Assembly: GCA_004347955.1 (NCBI GenBank)
Contig: QNVH01000040.1
Span: 1-5,766 of the forward strand
DNA from: Thermoproteota archaeon
GTDB lineage: Archaea > Thermoproteota > Methanomethylicia > Methanomethylicales > Methanomethylicaceae
Length of the DNA: 5,766 bases
Direction of reading: 5' to 3'
Shown here: in pieces, positions 1-5,766 of the stretch
Position numbering within the stretch: the stretch's first letter is position 1
Layout: the number at the start of each line of letters is the position of its first letter
The notes under the pieces: model-generated
What the model was told of the DNA's origin: nothing
Seen by the model: the letters and a program-made list of their open reading frames with translations, nothing else
The model's database searches: none
Program-made: the position numbers and the translations under genes

Positions 1-201
1 CTAAAGTCTCATTAGGTAGCCTAGCTCGGTGGGTCCCTTCTTTATAGCGTTTTTTTACTGAGCGAAGTATCATGGAGTCGCACCATCACCAGCGTATCTA
101 CTTCTTAGCACCTTTTCAGCTGCCACCGATATCAAAATTGCCATAAAGATCAAGACCGGGTCAGTTGTGTCTGTCTACAAATTTTCGGGTGGTTTGTGGG
201 A
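1..201. other. Left edge, no supportable gene
   Basis: I see no convincing gene, tRNA or repeat here. On the minus strand, in the direction of the upstream marker 15 gene, all frames are broken by stops. The longest stretch with an ATG (144 down to 70, 24 codons, beginning MAILISVAAEKV) has no ribosome binding site, so I do not call it. A TATA-like CTATAAAG lies on the minus strand at about 40-47 and could serve a gene left of the window. The sequence between the marker 15 stop and this box has no clear terminator. Confidence 0.5.
40..47 (-). promoter_or_regulatory. Possible archaeal TATA box
   Basis: The minus strand reads CGCTATAAAGAAGGG here, which fits an archaeal TATA element. Transcription would start near position 14-20 and run left out of the window. 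No start codon with a usable frame is visible after it, so the gene it might serve cannot be named. This rests on a short match only. Confidence 0.2.
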
Positions 202-1458
202 TTATTTCTCCCCCTCTTCAAGCTCCTTCATACCCGAGACCATTACGGCGACGCCCACAGCGCCTATTAGGTTCGGTTTTTCGGGAACGATCACATCAAC
301 ACTCAAGATCTCTGACATCGCCTTAACCAGCCCTTTTATGAGCGCTGTGGATCCGACCTGCACTATCGGATATCTTATGTCTATCTCCTGAAGTTGCTGT
401 TCGAAGACCTGTTCCGCGACGCTGTGACACGCAGCCGCTGCGACGTCCTCTACCTTGGCTCCACTTGCAAGACCTGCCACCAAATCCTGAAGCCCGAAAA
501 CTATACAGTATGCATTCATAGGTACCTTTCTGTAATCCCCCTTCAATGCGAGATCCCCGAACTCATCAAGAGATACGCCCAGCCTCTTTGCGCTCGTCTC
601 TAAAAATCTGCCAGACGCCCCTGCGCAGACCCCTCCCACAGTAAAGCTGTCCGGTATGCTGTCGTAGAGTGTGACTGCCTTGTTATCCATGCCCCCTATG
701 TCTATTACAGTCGCATCCCCCTTCTGCCTATTGGAGAGGTACAGTGCCCCCTTCGAGCATGTGGAGACCTCCTCCATCGCAAGCTGGGCCTTGTATGCCT
801 CCTTGAGGATCATTCTGCCATACCCAGTGACTCCTATGGCCTCCAAACTTTCTAAACTGACTTTTGCCTCTTTAAGTGCCATATTGAGCGCTAGCTGTCC
901 GCTCTCAAAAACGCTCGTTGTCGGGATCCACCCTGAACCTATTATCTCATTATCTCTCATTATAACTGCCTTTGTAGTTGTGGATCCCGAGTCGATTCCA
1001 GCGGTCAATCCCTCTTGTTTAGTTCTGGCGAAGAGTGGCTTCTTTCCGATTATACTCACAAGGGCCTCCATCCTCAGCAGCAGAGCTCCTGCCTTTGTCC
1101 TCTCAGTAAAGGAGTAAGTGACCACGGGGATTTTGGTCTTACTCTGTATGTACCTTCTGATTATGCTTCGAGTGAGGGCTCCTTCCGCGCATTTGAAGCA
1201 GGTGGCTATGAATACACCGTCAGCCTCTGCCCTCCCCTCCACTATCGCTTTTGCTCTTGCCATCATTACCCTCAAGCCGGGACTTGCAACATGGAATCCA
1301 ATTTCGTCCTCGATCGATCTAATCTCAGAGAGGTCAACCTCAGGGATAAAGATCTTTCCGCCAACGATCTCTGCAGCCTTCTCAATCTCTTTTTGTATGC
1401 CGCTGTATTCCGTTCCGCATGAGATCTGAGCGATCCTGACCCTTCTCGCCATCTTCAT
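202..1458 (-). CDS. mmp15: Methanogenesis marker protein 15 (activase-like ATPase)
   Basis: A 418-aa cytoplasmic protein related to the BcrA/BadF/BadG/HgdC activases, ATP-driven electron donors with an ASKHA fold. Residues 1-145 form an N-terminal domain (SCGTEYSG near 13-20, CFKC at 87-90). Residues 150-407 form the ATPase core: first phosphate loop [11 protein letters not shown] (154-164), VTGYGR (210-215), and second phosphate loop [10 protein letters not shown] (251-260). C278 in [11 protein letters not shown] and C318 in NAYCIVFG match the two cysteines with which HgdC-type dimers hold one [4Fe-4S] cluster. The long N-terminal domain is what separates marker 15 (about 400 aa) from ordinary activases of about 260 aa. 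The family tracks methyl-coenzyme M reductase, so a role in activating or assembling methanogenesis enzymes is inferred, not shown. The start may be ATG 1458 or ATG 1452; neither has a strong ribosome binding site. An ordinary 2-hydroxyacyl-CoA dehydratase activator is the less likely alternative. Confidence 0.85.
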   Translation of the reverse strand: MKMARRVRIAQISCGTEYSGIQKEIEKAAEIVGGKIFIPEVDLSEIRSIEDEIGFHVASPGLRVMMARAKAIVEGRAEADGVFIATCFKCAEGALTRSIIRRYIQSKTKIPVVTYSFTERTKAGALLLRMEALVSIIGKKPLFARTKQEGLTAGIDSGSTTTKAVIMRDNEIIGSGWIPTTSVFESGQLALNMALKEAKVSLESLEAIGVTGYGRMILKEAYKAQLAMEEVSTCSKGALYLSNRQKGDATVIDIGGMDNKAVTLYDSIPDSFTVGGVCAGASGRFLETSAKRLGVSLDEFGDLALKGDYRKVPMNAYCIVFGLQDLVAGLASGAKVEDVAAAACHSVAEQVFEQQLQEIDIRYPIVQVGSTALIKGLVKAMSEILSVDVIVPEKPNLIGAVGVAVMVSGMKELEEGEK

Positions 1459-1591
1459 ACCCGATCAAAGTGGTTTAAGCGGTCATTTATTTATTGCCTT
1501 CTATATGTTGAAAACATCTGCTTCAATCGCTCCCTCCAGTAGGAAAAGCCAGAGTCCTTACTACTGAAGTGCACTAAACTAATTAATTTTT

Positions 1592-1600
1592 CTTTATAAG
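1592..1600. promoter_or_regulatory. TATA-like CTTTATAAG, usable on either strand
   Basis: CTTTATAAG is nearly symmetric and sits in an AT-rich stretch. Read on the minus strand it would start transcription near 1570, giving mmp15 a leader of about 110 nt. Read on the plus strand it would start near 1622, about 40 nt before the candidate structured RNA. Closer minus-strand alternatives for mmp15 are CATATAG (about 1501-1506) and AATAAATAAAT (about 1485-1495). Which of these is used cannot be decided from the sequence. Confidence 0.3.
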
Positions 1601-1661
1601 ACGGGAACTTAGAAAACCTAAAACTCTGATCCTTGGATGAATGGGCAAAACTTAAGTCTTT

Positions 1662-1815
1662 AACGGACTCTTGGCCTCAAATCGGTTGTCCCGGGTCCGC
1701 ATGGGTGGCTTGATGCACGAGTAAGTTGCTCCACAATTCCAGCAAAACGGACTGAACTGCGAGTAACGGCGCATAAAGGGGATTTGAGGGAAAAGCTGGA
1801 AGCTCCTAGCTTCAG
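1662..1815 (+). ncRNA. Candidate structured RNA, unknown family
   Basis: CCTCAAATC (1675-1683) pairs perfectly with GATTTGAGG (1781-1789), closing a 115-nt domain. Inside it are hairpins GAGTA/TGCTC (1719-1731) and TGCG/CGCA (1758-1773). TTCCAGC (1737-1743) is perfectly complementary to GCTGGAA (1795-1801), which lies outside the closing helix, so the two helices would form a pseudoknot. GGTCCG (1694-1699) can pair with either copy of CGGACT (1664-1669 or 1748-1753). Several helices use G-U pairs that exist only in plus-strand RNA, which is why I favour that strand. The GC content exceeds that of the AT-rich side. I do not recognise tRNA, 5S, RNase P, SRP or a known riboswitch. A leader or trailer element on the minus-strand transcript, or plain chance, remains possible. 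Confidence 0.3.
1791..1815 (-). terminator. Hairpin plus T-run after the GTPase gene
   Basis: On the minus strand, 15 nt after the GTPase stop, CTGAAGCT and AGCTTCCAG form an 8-bp stem with one bulged G and a 3-nt loop, followed by CTTTT. This resembles a weak intrinsic terminator for the GTPase transcript. The T-run is only four bases, and archaeal termination depends more on T-runs than on hairpins. The same bases can pair into the candidate RNA instead. Confidence 0.3.
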
Positions 1816-1829
1816 TCGTTAAGAGGGCG

Positions 1830-2978
1830 TCATTTGACGCGTATCTCTACGATATCTTTATCCGCAAGCTCATGTTCGCCGCCGACGCGTTCCCCGTCAT
1901 AATTCACAGATCTGCCCCAGACCCTCGCATATTTGAAGTTCTTATAGAGGTGAGAGTGCACGATCTTTGCTATGTCGAGCACGTTTGTTCCTATCGGCAC
2001 GATGATGGGCTTCTCAGCCCTCTCACCGTTCGGCTCCTTTGTATAAATTCTCATTATTCCGAGCATTCTAAAGATAGCCTCGCCAAGACTTGCCATCCCC
2101 TCCCCTGTGAGAGCGGAGATGCCAAGCGCCTCTCTCCCTGTAGCTCTCCTGAACTCCTCTACCGCGTTTGGATAGATGTCTACTTTATTTATAACGATCA
2201 TCGAGGGCTTGTAAACCCTCGTCTGCTCCAGCGCGTCCTCAAAGTCACTTAACCCAACATCGCCCCATACCCTGATCGAGGCGTTCCGGACGCCGTTCTC
2301 CCTCAGCAACCTCTTAACATCCTCGATCCTGCACTCCATCCTTCCTGTACACATTATCTGTATCCCCCCGCCGTTAGTCACTTCTATCTCTACCCTGTTA
2401 GTTCTCCTGTCTATGGTTATGCCTGCCTCCATAAGCTCCTTCATTATCTTCATAAACTGACCGGGTGCATCTCCGCCGTCCAGCACTATCAGCAGACCGT
2501 CGGCGTTCCTTGCTAGGCTTAAAAGTTGCGCACCCCATGCCCCGCTTGCCATCCCTTCGTAGACCGCTGGCGTGTCCACCAACTGAAACTGTATGTCTTC
2601 GAACTTCATCATGCCTGGAACGGGCTCCTTGGTTGTGAATTCGTGGTCTGAGACTTCTGTCTTAGCATTTGTGACCCGCATTAGTAGCGAGCTCTTGCCA
2701 GACCCCGTCATCCCCAACATCACTATCTGCGCCGCGCCCTCCTTTTTTATCGCGAATCCGCTGCCGCCGCCCCCAACCTTCCTTCTCTTCTGCTCCTCCA
2801 GTTCAGCTTTTAGCTGAGCCAGCCTCCTCCGCAGATACCCCCTCATCTTCTCGTTTCCCTTATGTTCAGGTATGGACGAGATGAACTCCTGTAGGTACTT
2901 GATCTTCTCAGGGAGGGTCCTTGCCTCAATGTACCTCCTCTCTGCAGCCTTTGCCTGGGGAGGGAGGTTTGCCGGCAT
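1830..2978 (-). CDS. DRG-like (Obg superfamily) GTPase with TGS domain
   Basis: A 382-aa GTP-binding protein of the DRG type. These proteins associate with ribosomes or translation factors in the cytoplasm; the exact role here is unknown. Residues 1-70 are a charged, probably helical N-terminal region ending in a glycine-rich hinge (GGGGSG, 69-74). The G domain follows: P-loop GMTGSGKSS (89-97), switch threonines T115/T116, G3 DTPA (135-138), NKVD (264-267) and SAL (288-290). The segment 184-250, with NGGGIQI, corresponds to the insert typical of DRG proteins between G3 and G4. A C-terminal TGS domain spans about 308-382. Two core motifs deviate from canonical DRG: the P-loop is GMTGSGKSS, not GFPSVGKST, and G3 ends in Ala, not Gly. 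It is therefore probably a divergent paralogue. ATG 2978 is preceded only by a weak GGAT. It lies 37 nt downstream of thiR, with T-runs between them. Confidence 0.85.
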   Translation of the reverse strand: MPANLPPQAKAAERRYIEARTLPEKIKYLQEFISSIPEHKGNEKMRGYLRRRLAQLKAELEEQKRRKVGGGGSGFAIKKEGAAQIVMLGMTGSGKSSLLMRVTNAKTEVSDHEFTTKEPVPGMMKFEDIQFQLVDTPAVYEGMASGAWGAQLLSLARNADGLLIVLDGGDAPGQFMKIMKELMEAGITIDRRTNRVEIEVTNGGGIQIMCTGRMECRIEDVKRLLRENGVRNASIRVWGDVGLSDFEDALEQTRVYKPSMIVINKVDIYPNAVEEFRRATGREALGISALTGEGMASLGEAIFRMLGIMRIYTKEPNGERAEKPIIVPIGTNVLDIAKIVHSHLYKNFKYARVWGRSVNYDGERVGGEHELADKDIVEIRVK

Positions 2979-2986
2979 AACTATCC

Positions 2987-3004
2987 AAAAATAAGCTTAA
3001 AAAA
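2987..3004 (-). terminator. T-runs after thiR
   Basis: Within the 37 nt between the thiR stop and the GTPase start, the minus strand carries T6 (3004-2999) and T5 (2991-2987) with little structure between them. T-runs of this kind are the usual archaeal termination signal. They suggest that at least part of the thiR transcription ends here and that the GTPase gene may have its own promoter inside the 3' end of thiR. Confidence 0.45.
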
Positions 3005-3015
3005 CACAATATTAA

Positions 3016-3999
3016 CTATTTGCCTTCTTGTGATCTCTTTTCTCTCTTAATGACTCCTACCATTCTGGCAATCCTCACAACCCTGTCCGCGAGCTTGGTC
3101 GCATTCTCATCAAAGAGGTACACATTTGGCTCTATCCCGAACCCTCCTTCGTCCACAATCGCATCGAACCACCCCTCCCCCCTCTTTGCCAATTCTTCTA
3201 TGAACTTTATGAGCTCATCCTCTCCTTCCTTGTACAGAGGGTCCCTTTTCAGAGAAAAGTACTTGAGGTTTAATTTGTTTAGTACCGTCAAAACATCTGC
3301 ATCGTACTTTATGTTGATCGCAGACCTAATGTTTGGGTTTACCCTCATGGCTGCCAGCAAGACCTTTCCAAGGTGACCGGAGACGCCGAACTCAGGATCC
3401 ATCAAAGCCTTTGCTTTTCCCCTGAACCGCACTATCCTTCCTGGCACTCCCGCCACGTCAGATATGGTCTTTGCCTCCTTTAGGGCCATCACAATGTTCG
3501 AAAAAACCTCGGGCAAGAGGAGGTGGAAGTCTGGGCAGGACTCAATAGCATCCACAGCCAACCTCACTTCGCTCAGGATCCTGCGCCTCAATTCCGGCAC
3601 GTCTGCCAGAGTCATATGCAGCTGCATGCAAATAGCGCACCTCTCGTCCTCAAGCTCATGAACCTTTATTTTGTGAGCATGGCAGATCGTTCCGCCCCTC
3701 CTAAGACTCAGGCATATCTTGCAGATGTGGCTTATCAGGTCTGTATATGTCAACCTCTTCATATTGATCTCTGAAGTGATGCTCTTAGCAAGGGCTGAAA
3801 GCTCCTCCACTTGGAATGGGGGCAGGATTACCTCCTTCTCATCCTGAGCCAGATATCCGCTGACGGCCGCCTGTGTTACGCCTAGCTTTCTGGCTATCCG
3901 GGTTTGCGTCCACCCGTAGGTCTCTGACAGCTCTTTTGCTATGAGAACTCTGAGCGCTGGTAGCAGAACTCTAACGGTGATCTCGCAAGGCGGGTTCAA
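3016..3999 (-). CDS. thiR: ThiR, thiamin-responsive transcriptional repressor (HTH-ThiN)
   Basis: A 327-aa regulator. A Cro/XRE-like helix-turn-helix occupies about 22-52 ([20 protein letters not shown]). A C-terminal ThiN domain occupies about 160-315, with VPGRI (185-189) and RSAINIKYD (225-233). Archaeal ThiR is known to repress thiamin synthesis genes when thiamin is plentiful, and its ThiN domain acts as a sensor, not an enzyme. Consistent with this, the histidine that ThiDN has in YHTGDLG is replaced here by D283 (VDEGGFG). Between the domains is a cysteine cluster: C93, C96, C106, C121, C124, plus H107 and H109, which looks like a metal site. The TTG start at 3999 is chosen because GGAGGG lies 6 nt upstream and the only in-frame codons before it lead quickly to a stop. 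The gene is divergent from thiDN and shares its control region, so autoregulation is likely. Confidence 0.88.
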   Translation of the reverse strand: MNPPCEITVRVLLPALRVLIAKELSETYGWTQTRIARKLGVTQAAVSGYLAQDEKEVILPPFQVEELSALAKSITSEINMKRLTYTDLISHICKICLSLRRGGTICHAHKIKVHELEDERCAICMQLHMTLADVPELRRRILSEVRLAVDAIESCPDFHLLLPEVFSNIVMALKEAKTISDVAGVPGRIVRFRGKAKALMDPEFGVSGHLGKVLLAAMRVNPNIRSAINIKYDADVLTVLNKLNLKYFSLKRDPLYKEGEDELIKFIEELAKRGEGWFDAIVDEGGFGIEPNVYLFDENATKLADRVVRIARMVGVIKREKRSQEGK

Positions 4000-4005
4000 A
4001 GCTCG

Positions 4006-4011
4006 CCCTCC
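4006..4011 (-). promoter_or_regulatory. Ribosome binding site of thiR
   Basis: GGAGGG on the minus strand, with a 6-nt spacer before the TTG at 3999. It is the strongest Shine-Dalgarno match near any start in the window and decides the unusual TTG start. It also implies that thiR mRNA has a leader, unlike thiDN. Confidence 0.75.
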
Positions 4012-4043
4012 AATATAAAGTAATTATTATAACCTTTATATTG
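4011..4043. promoter_or_regulatory. Perfect 10-bp inverted repeat, candidate ThiR operator
   Basis: CAATATAAAG (4011-4020) and CTTTATATTG (4034-4043) are exact inverted copies separated by 13 nt, giving a 23-bp centre-to-centre spacing of about two helical turns. The repeat lies in the 81-nt region between the divergent thiR and thiDN starts. One arm abuts the thiR ribosome binding site, and the other ends 5 nt before the TATA box of thiDN. That is where a dimeric repressor could block both promoters. ThiR operators are known to be conserved in archaea, but I do not recall the consensus well enough to claim a match. Confidence 0.5.
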
Positions 4044-4048
4044 CATAC

Positions 4049-4058
4049 TTATAAAAGT
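4049..4058 (+). promoter_or_regulatory. TATA box of thiDN
   Basis: CTTATAAAAG is centred about 27 nt before the GTG at 4081, the normal distance from an archaeal TATA box to the transcription start. Transcription would therefore begin at or next to the start codon, giving a leaderless mRNA. The box is nearly symmetric and, read on the minus strand as CTTTTATAAG, could also serve thiR with a start near 4027. A second minus-strand option for thiR is ATATAAAG (4041-4034). Confidence 0.6.
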
Positions 4059-4080
4059 GATTAAAGATCTATTATAGTTT

Positions 4081-5472
4081 GTGGTGGATCTCTTGAAATC
4101 TGAAATACCGTCCGTCTTGACAATCGCAGGCTCAGATTCCGGTGGTGGGGCCGGGATAGAGGCGGACCTGAAGACTTTTGCCTCAATAGGTGTCCATGGA
4201 CTCGTCGCCCTCACGGCTGTCACAGCGCAGAACACCACAGGGGTCGTCGGCGTTCATGAAATTCCCCCTGAAATGGTGGGCCTTCAGATAGAGGCTGTGG
4301 TCAATGACATCGGCGTAGATTTTGCGAAGACTGGGATGCTGTCATCCTCTGCCATAATAAAAGAGGTTGCAAGGTCAATCAAAAGGTTTGGTTTGAAGGT
4401 TGTAGTCGATCCAGTCATGGTGGCAAAATCTGGAGCGCCCTTGCTAAGGAGCGACGCAGTCCACTCACTGAAGGAAGATCTCATCCCTTTGGCCGAGGTC
4501 GTCACCCCCAACCTAGACGAGGCTGAGGTGCTGACCGGAATGAAAATCCAAACTGTCGAGGACTCCATCAGGGCAGGAAAGCAAATTCTAAGTTTTGGGC
4601 CCAGAGCGGTGGTTGTGAAAGGCGGACACCTTAAAGGCGACGCCGTAGACGTGCTATGTCTTAGCGACGGTTCGGTCAAAGAATTCCGTTCCCCAAGGGT
4701 GGATTCTCCGACAACCCATGGCACCGGGTGCACTTTCTCTTCCGCGATAGCCGCCTACCTGGCGCTCGGTCTCTCTGTTGAGGACGCTGTCAGAGAGGCG
4801 AAGAACTTTGTTCTGAACGCAATTCTTTATGGGCTCAAAATAGGTAAGGGAGTCGGTCCCGTCGAACCAATAAGCAACCTGAAAATCGATGCTGAGCGTT
4901 ATCGCGTGCTAGCTAGAATGCAGGATGCCCTAAGCATACTGGAGTCATCAGAATCGCTCGCACAATTGGTTCCGGAGTGCCAGATAAACCTGGTAATGGC
5001 ATTACCTAGTCCTTACGCTAGAAATGCCGAGGCTGTCTGTGGCGTGCCAGGAAGGATCACAAATGTTGGTGGAAGGTTGCGAGCTTCTTCGTGTCCTGCC
5101 TTTGGTGCCTCAAAGCATGTCGCCAGTGTGGTGATTACCCTGATGCAGTACGACCCGACCATGAGGTCGGCAATGAACATTCGCTATTCGAAAGAGATCA
5201 TATCAGCATGCGAGAAGTTGGGATGGACTGTCGGCTACTACGACAGGACCAAGGAGCCCCCGGAGGTTAAGGAAAAAGAGGGAGCCACAATACCGTGGGG
5301 TGTGAAAGAAGCCATAAAGTCCGCGGGGCGCGTTCCCGATGTGATATACCACACTGGGGATCTTGGAAAGGAGCCGATGGTGGTACTCCTCGGCAGGGAT
5401 CCTGTGGAAGTGGTCATGCGCGCCTTGAAATTGTCAAAGTCGCTCTGCTCCCATCAAGCTCCCCAGGTTTGA
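4081..5472 (+). CDS. thiDN: ThiDN: HMP/HMP-phosphate kinase fused to thiamin-phosphate synthase
   Basis: A 463-aa bifunctional cytoplasmic enzyme. The ThiD part (about 10-260) phosphorylates hydroxymethylpyrimidine and its monophosphate; the ThiN part (about 275-455) joins the pyrophosphate product to thiazole phosphate to form thiamin phosphate. ThiD hallmarks: [18 protein letters not shown] (14-31), [12 protein letters not shown] (107-118), [12 protein letters not shown] (142-153) and the nucleotide/anion-hole motif [10 protein letters not shown] (213-222) with C217. ThiN hallmarks: CGVPGRI (320-326), RSAMNIRYS (362-370) and [10 protein letters not shown] (423-432), where H424 is the probable catalytic histidine. 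Both domains appear full length and intact. GTG 4081 is used; a second GTG follows directly at 4084. There is no Shine-Dalgarno sequence, and TATA spacing predicts a leaderless transcript. It is probably controlled by the divergent thiR. Its last 39 bp overlap the convergent nuclease gene. Confidence 0.92.
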   Translation: MVDLLKSEIPSVLTIAGSDSGGGAGIEADLKTFASIGVHGLVALTAVTAQNTTGVVGVHEIPPEMVGLQIEAVVNDIGVDFAKTGMLSSSAIIKEVARSIKRFGLKVVVDPVMVAKSGAPLLRSDAVHSLKEDLIPLAEVVTPNLDEAEVLTGMKIQTVEDSIRAGKQILSFGPRAVVVKGGHLKGDAVDVLCLSDGSVKEFRSPRVDSPTTHGTGCTFSSAIAAYLALGLSVEDAVREAKNFVLNAILYGLKIGKGVGPVEPISNLKIDAERYRVLARMQDALSILESSESLAQLVPECQINLVMALPSPYARNAEAVCGVPGRITNVGGRLRASSCPAFGASKHVASVVITLMQYDPTMRSAMNIRYSKEIISACEKLGWTVGYYDRTKEPPEVKEKEGATIPWGVKEAIKSAGRVPDVIYHTGDLGKEPMVVLLGRDPVEVVMRALKLSKSLCSHQAPQV

Positions 5473-5766
5473 GACCTGAGCGGTAATCCGATCAAAGATT
5501 CCACTCCTGGCCTCCTCCAGGAACGATGCCATCTTGAATAGGGGGACGATTAGTACTTTTTCATACTCAACTATGCCCTCATCGTAAAGAGTTACAATAA
5601 TCGGTATGAGGATCACACGCCTCCAATTACTTATATTGAGGGAGCTAAACTCCTGTATCTTGCCCAAGAATTCTAAACTCCTGCTCAGGTGCTTCGAGGC
5701 GGAGGCTCTAAGGGCTGAGGTCTTTCCAGGTCTGAGGTCCCAGCGCTTGCAATCGACCAAGATTAT
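5434..5766 (-). CDS. Probable PD-(D/E)XK nuclease, C-terminal part (5' end outside window)
   Basis: An open frame of 110 codons that enters from the right edge and ends at TGA 5434. It begins IILVDCKRWDLRPGK, where the hydrophobic strand followed by D-C-K-R-W resembles the second half of the (D/E)xK catalytic motif of restriction-endonuclease-fold nucleases. A helix (about SKHLSRSLEFLGKI) and a second hydrophobic strand (VILIPIIVTLYDEG) follow, and then KVLIVPLFKMASFLEE, an order common in this fold. The upstream catalytic Asp would lie outside the window. The internal TTG at 5760 should not be taken as the start. The target, DNA or RNA, and the partner are unknown. The gene is convergent with thiDN and overlaps it by 39 bp. 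The fold assignment rests on one motif and general pattern, so it is tentative. Confidence 0.55.
   Translation of the reverse strand: MILVDCKRWDLRPGKTSALRASASKHLSRSLEFLGKIQEFSSLNISNWRRVILIPIIVTLYDEGIVEYEKVLIVPLFKMASFLEEARSGIFDRITAQVSNLGSLMGAERL

Larger units (their letters stand above)
1459..1829. other. 371-nt intergenic region between mmp15 and the GTPase gene
   Basis: This gap has two different halves. Positions about 1471-1660 are AT-rich (1571-1660 counts to about 32% GC) and hold several TATA-like stretches, so they probably include the mmp15 promoter. Positions 1675-1789 rise to about 54% GC and are closed by a perfect 9-bp inverted repeat; they are listed separately as a candidate RNA. 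No tRNA T-loop signature, 5S signature, CRISPR repeat or convincing protein gene was found on either strand. Confidence 0.6.

Noticed and set aside
10..60. tRNA-like GGTAGCCTAGCTCGGTGGG
   Set aside because: The D-arm resemblance is partial; there is no T-loop TTCRA, no matching acceptor 3' strand and no anticodon stem.
671..1422. Overlapping plus-strand open frames opposite mmp15
   Set aside because: They lie antisense to a clear protein family match and have no recognisable domains or ribosome binding sites.
1491..1679. Minus-strand open stretch of about 62 codons upstream of mmp15, with a repeated S-x-K-D-x-S-F-like pattern
   Set aside because: The only early start is a GTG at 1574 without a ribosome binding site, leaving 27 codons; the DNA repeats behind the pattern are weak and irregularly spaced, and the stretch lies across the probable mmp15 promoter.
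1661..1775. Vague resemblance of TAACGG...GCATGGGTGGC...GAGTAACGGCG to parts of 23S rRNA
   Set aside because: Those rRNA segments are almost invariant in real genes, and here the matches are short, broken and surrounded by unrelated bases.
1827..1840. GCGTCA-TT-TGACGC hairpin over the GTPase stop codon
   Set aside because: Six-bp arms with a two-base loop, mostly inside coding sequence and with no T-run after it; probably chance.
4000..4080. TPP riboswitch before thiDN
   Set aside because: No CTGAGA or other conserved TPP-box sequences, and the TATA position leaves no room for a leader.
3996..4238. Minus-strand frame across the thiR/thiDN intergenic region
   Set aside because: It runs antisense to the conserved ThiD N-terminus and through the promoter region; its sequence looks non-coding.
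1..5766. CRISPR array, insertion sequence or other mobile element
   Set aside because: No spaced direct repeats, no transposase or integrase, and no terminal inverted repeats with target duplications were seen.

Overview
The window looks archaeal. Two proteins carry a ThiN domain, one fused to ThiD and one fused to a helix-turn-helix (the ThiR regulator). There are TATA-type promoters, one transcript that looks leaderless, TTG and GTG starts, a DRG-family TGS GTPase, and a homologue of methanogenesis marker protein 15. Marker 15 is known essentially from organisms with methyl-coenzyme M reductase, so a methanogen or alkane-oxidising relative is likely. My guess is a Thermoproteota/TACK-type lineage such as Methanomethylicia, but the sequence does not prove this and a euryarchaeal methanogen is not excluded.

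Layout. Positions 1-201 hold no gene I can support. The marker 15 activase-like ATPase is on the minus strand (202-1458). Next comes a 371-nt gap (1459-1829) with an AT-rich half and a more GC-rich half that can fold into a closed, possibly pseudoknotted RNA. A divergent DRG-like GTPase follows on the minus strand (1830-2978). Upstream of it, separated by 37 nt of T-rich sequence, is thiR (minus, 3016-3999). An 81-nt intergenic region (4000-4080) with a perfect 10-bp inverted repeat separates thiR from the divergent thiDN (plus, 4081-5472). The 3' end of thiDN overlaps by 39 bp the 3' end of a convergent gene whose start lies beyond the right edge; it encodes the C-terminal part of a probable PD-(D/E)XK nuclease.

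How the genes work together. thiR and thiDN form a self-contained thiamin unit. ThiDN phosphorylates the HMP pyrimidine and joins it to the thiazole to make thiamin phosphate. ThiR is a ThiN domain that lost the catalytic histidine and gained a DNA-binding domain, and it probably represses thiDN and itself through the shared intergenic region. Marker 15, the GTPase and the nuclease have no evident functional link to this unit. The most novel items are the candidate structured RNA at about 1662-1815, the thi operator candidate, the cysteine cluster in ThiR, and the altered G1 and G3 motifs of the DRG-like GTPase.
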